DNA of 24,031 bases from CAZELM01 sp964512995 (GTDB taxonomy: Bacteria; CSSED10-310), in assembly GCA_964512995.1 (NCBI GenBank), contig CAZELM010000059.1, positions 1-24,031 of the forward strand, in the 5' to 3' direction. Positions 23,898-24,031 of the stretch are shown one piece after another. Position 1 is the stretch's first letter. Every line of letters begins with the position of its first letter. The notes under the pieces were generated by a model, which was not told the origin of the DNA, did no database searches, and saw only the letters and a program-made list of their open reading frames with translations. Both the position numbers and the translations under genes were made by a program.

Positions 23898-24031
23898 TCA
23901 TTCCAATAATGCATAAAAGCGATCGATATCCGGAATCGTCACCGCCGCCCGGTGAAGCCGATTCAATCGATCCAGATCATCCATCGTCTCGATGATCTGC
24001 CGGATCGCATCCGGAACCACTCCGAATCGCG
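23898..24031 (-). CDS. C-terminal fragment of a minus-strand protein, cut by the window edge
   Basis: Reading the minus strand from the window edge gives 43 residues, beginning RFGVVPDAIRQIIETMDDLD and ending TIPDIDRFYALLE, then TGA at 23898-23900. The RFG-x-VP...I...dleRLnrLhraA pattern resembles the common tail of Rpn-type/DUF4351-like PD-(D/E)XK nuclease or transposase-related proteins. That resemblance is from memory and uncertain. The 5' end lies outside the window, so function cannot be settled here. Confidence 0.6.
   Translation of the reverse strand, partial: RFGVVPDAIRQIIETMDDLDRLNRLHRAAVTIPDIDRFYALLE

Overview
The window looks like chromosomal DNA from an uncultured, mostly anaerobic, Gram-negative bacterium of moderate GC content. 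Evidence for an outer membrane is a TonB-dependent receptor with a carboxypeptidase-regulatory-like N-terminus and a secreted multidomain protein. Evidence for a low-oxygen lifestyle is a dense set of rubrerythrin, flavodiiron, rubredoxin, ferritin and cytochrome bd genes. The sequence alone does not let me name the phylum. No rRNA, tRNA, CRISPR array or intact insertion sequence was seen.

Layout. Positions 1-146 hold a 43-bp tandem repeat. From 244 to about 1311, on the minus strand, lies a pair of genes for a small ribbon-helix-helix protein and an SPFH/band-7 membrane protein. They share a leader with a divergent plus-strand promoter. Plus-strand genes follow: a degenerate class III cyclase/AAA ATPase (1540-3447), then 43 nt later a secreted transglutaminase-like protein (3491-6082). 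The next intergenic region (6083-6566) carries three copies of a 99-bp repeat, a perfect hairpin, and a terminator serving the opposite strand.

The centre (6567-13543, all minus strand) is a nine-gene oxygen and peroxide defence cluster. Transcription order is peroxiredoxin, rubrerythrin-like diiron protein, ferritin, second ferritin-like diiron protein, flavodiiron oxygen reductase, rubredoxin (54 aa), cydA, cydB, rubrerythrin. It plausibly removes peroxide (peroxiredoxin, rubrerythrins), stores the iron that would drive Fenton chemistry (ferritin), and reduces O2 to water both in the cytoplasm (rubredoxin to flavodiiron protein) and at the membrane (quinol oxidase bd). Promoter-like sequences lie before the peroxiredoxin and before ferritin, hairpins lie between some cistrons, and a strong terminator closes the cluster at 6521-6548.

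From 13970 the plus strand encodes a GT-C-type membrane glycosyltransferase, an outer-membrane TonB-dependent receptor with a clear promoter and terminator, and a 1274-residue cyclase-like/AAA/TPR signalling protein. The latter is a longer paralogue of the protein at 1540. A 145-residue protein of unknown function and the C-terminal end of a minus-strand gene running off the window complete the region.

The most unusual point is that two paralogous cyclase-AAA proteins, one with and one without a TPR array, both keep the metal-binding aspartates but have lost the transition-state asparagine of the cyclase site. They look like pseudo-cyclase regulatory ATPases, and one is apparently cotranscribed with a secreted transglutaminase-fold protein.
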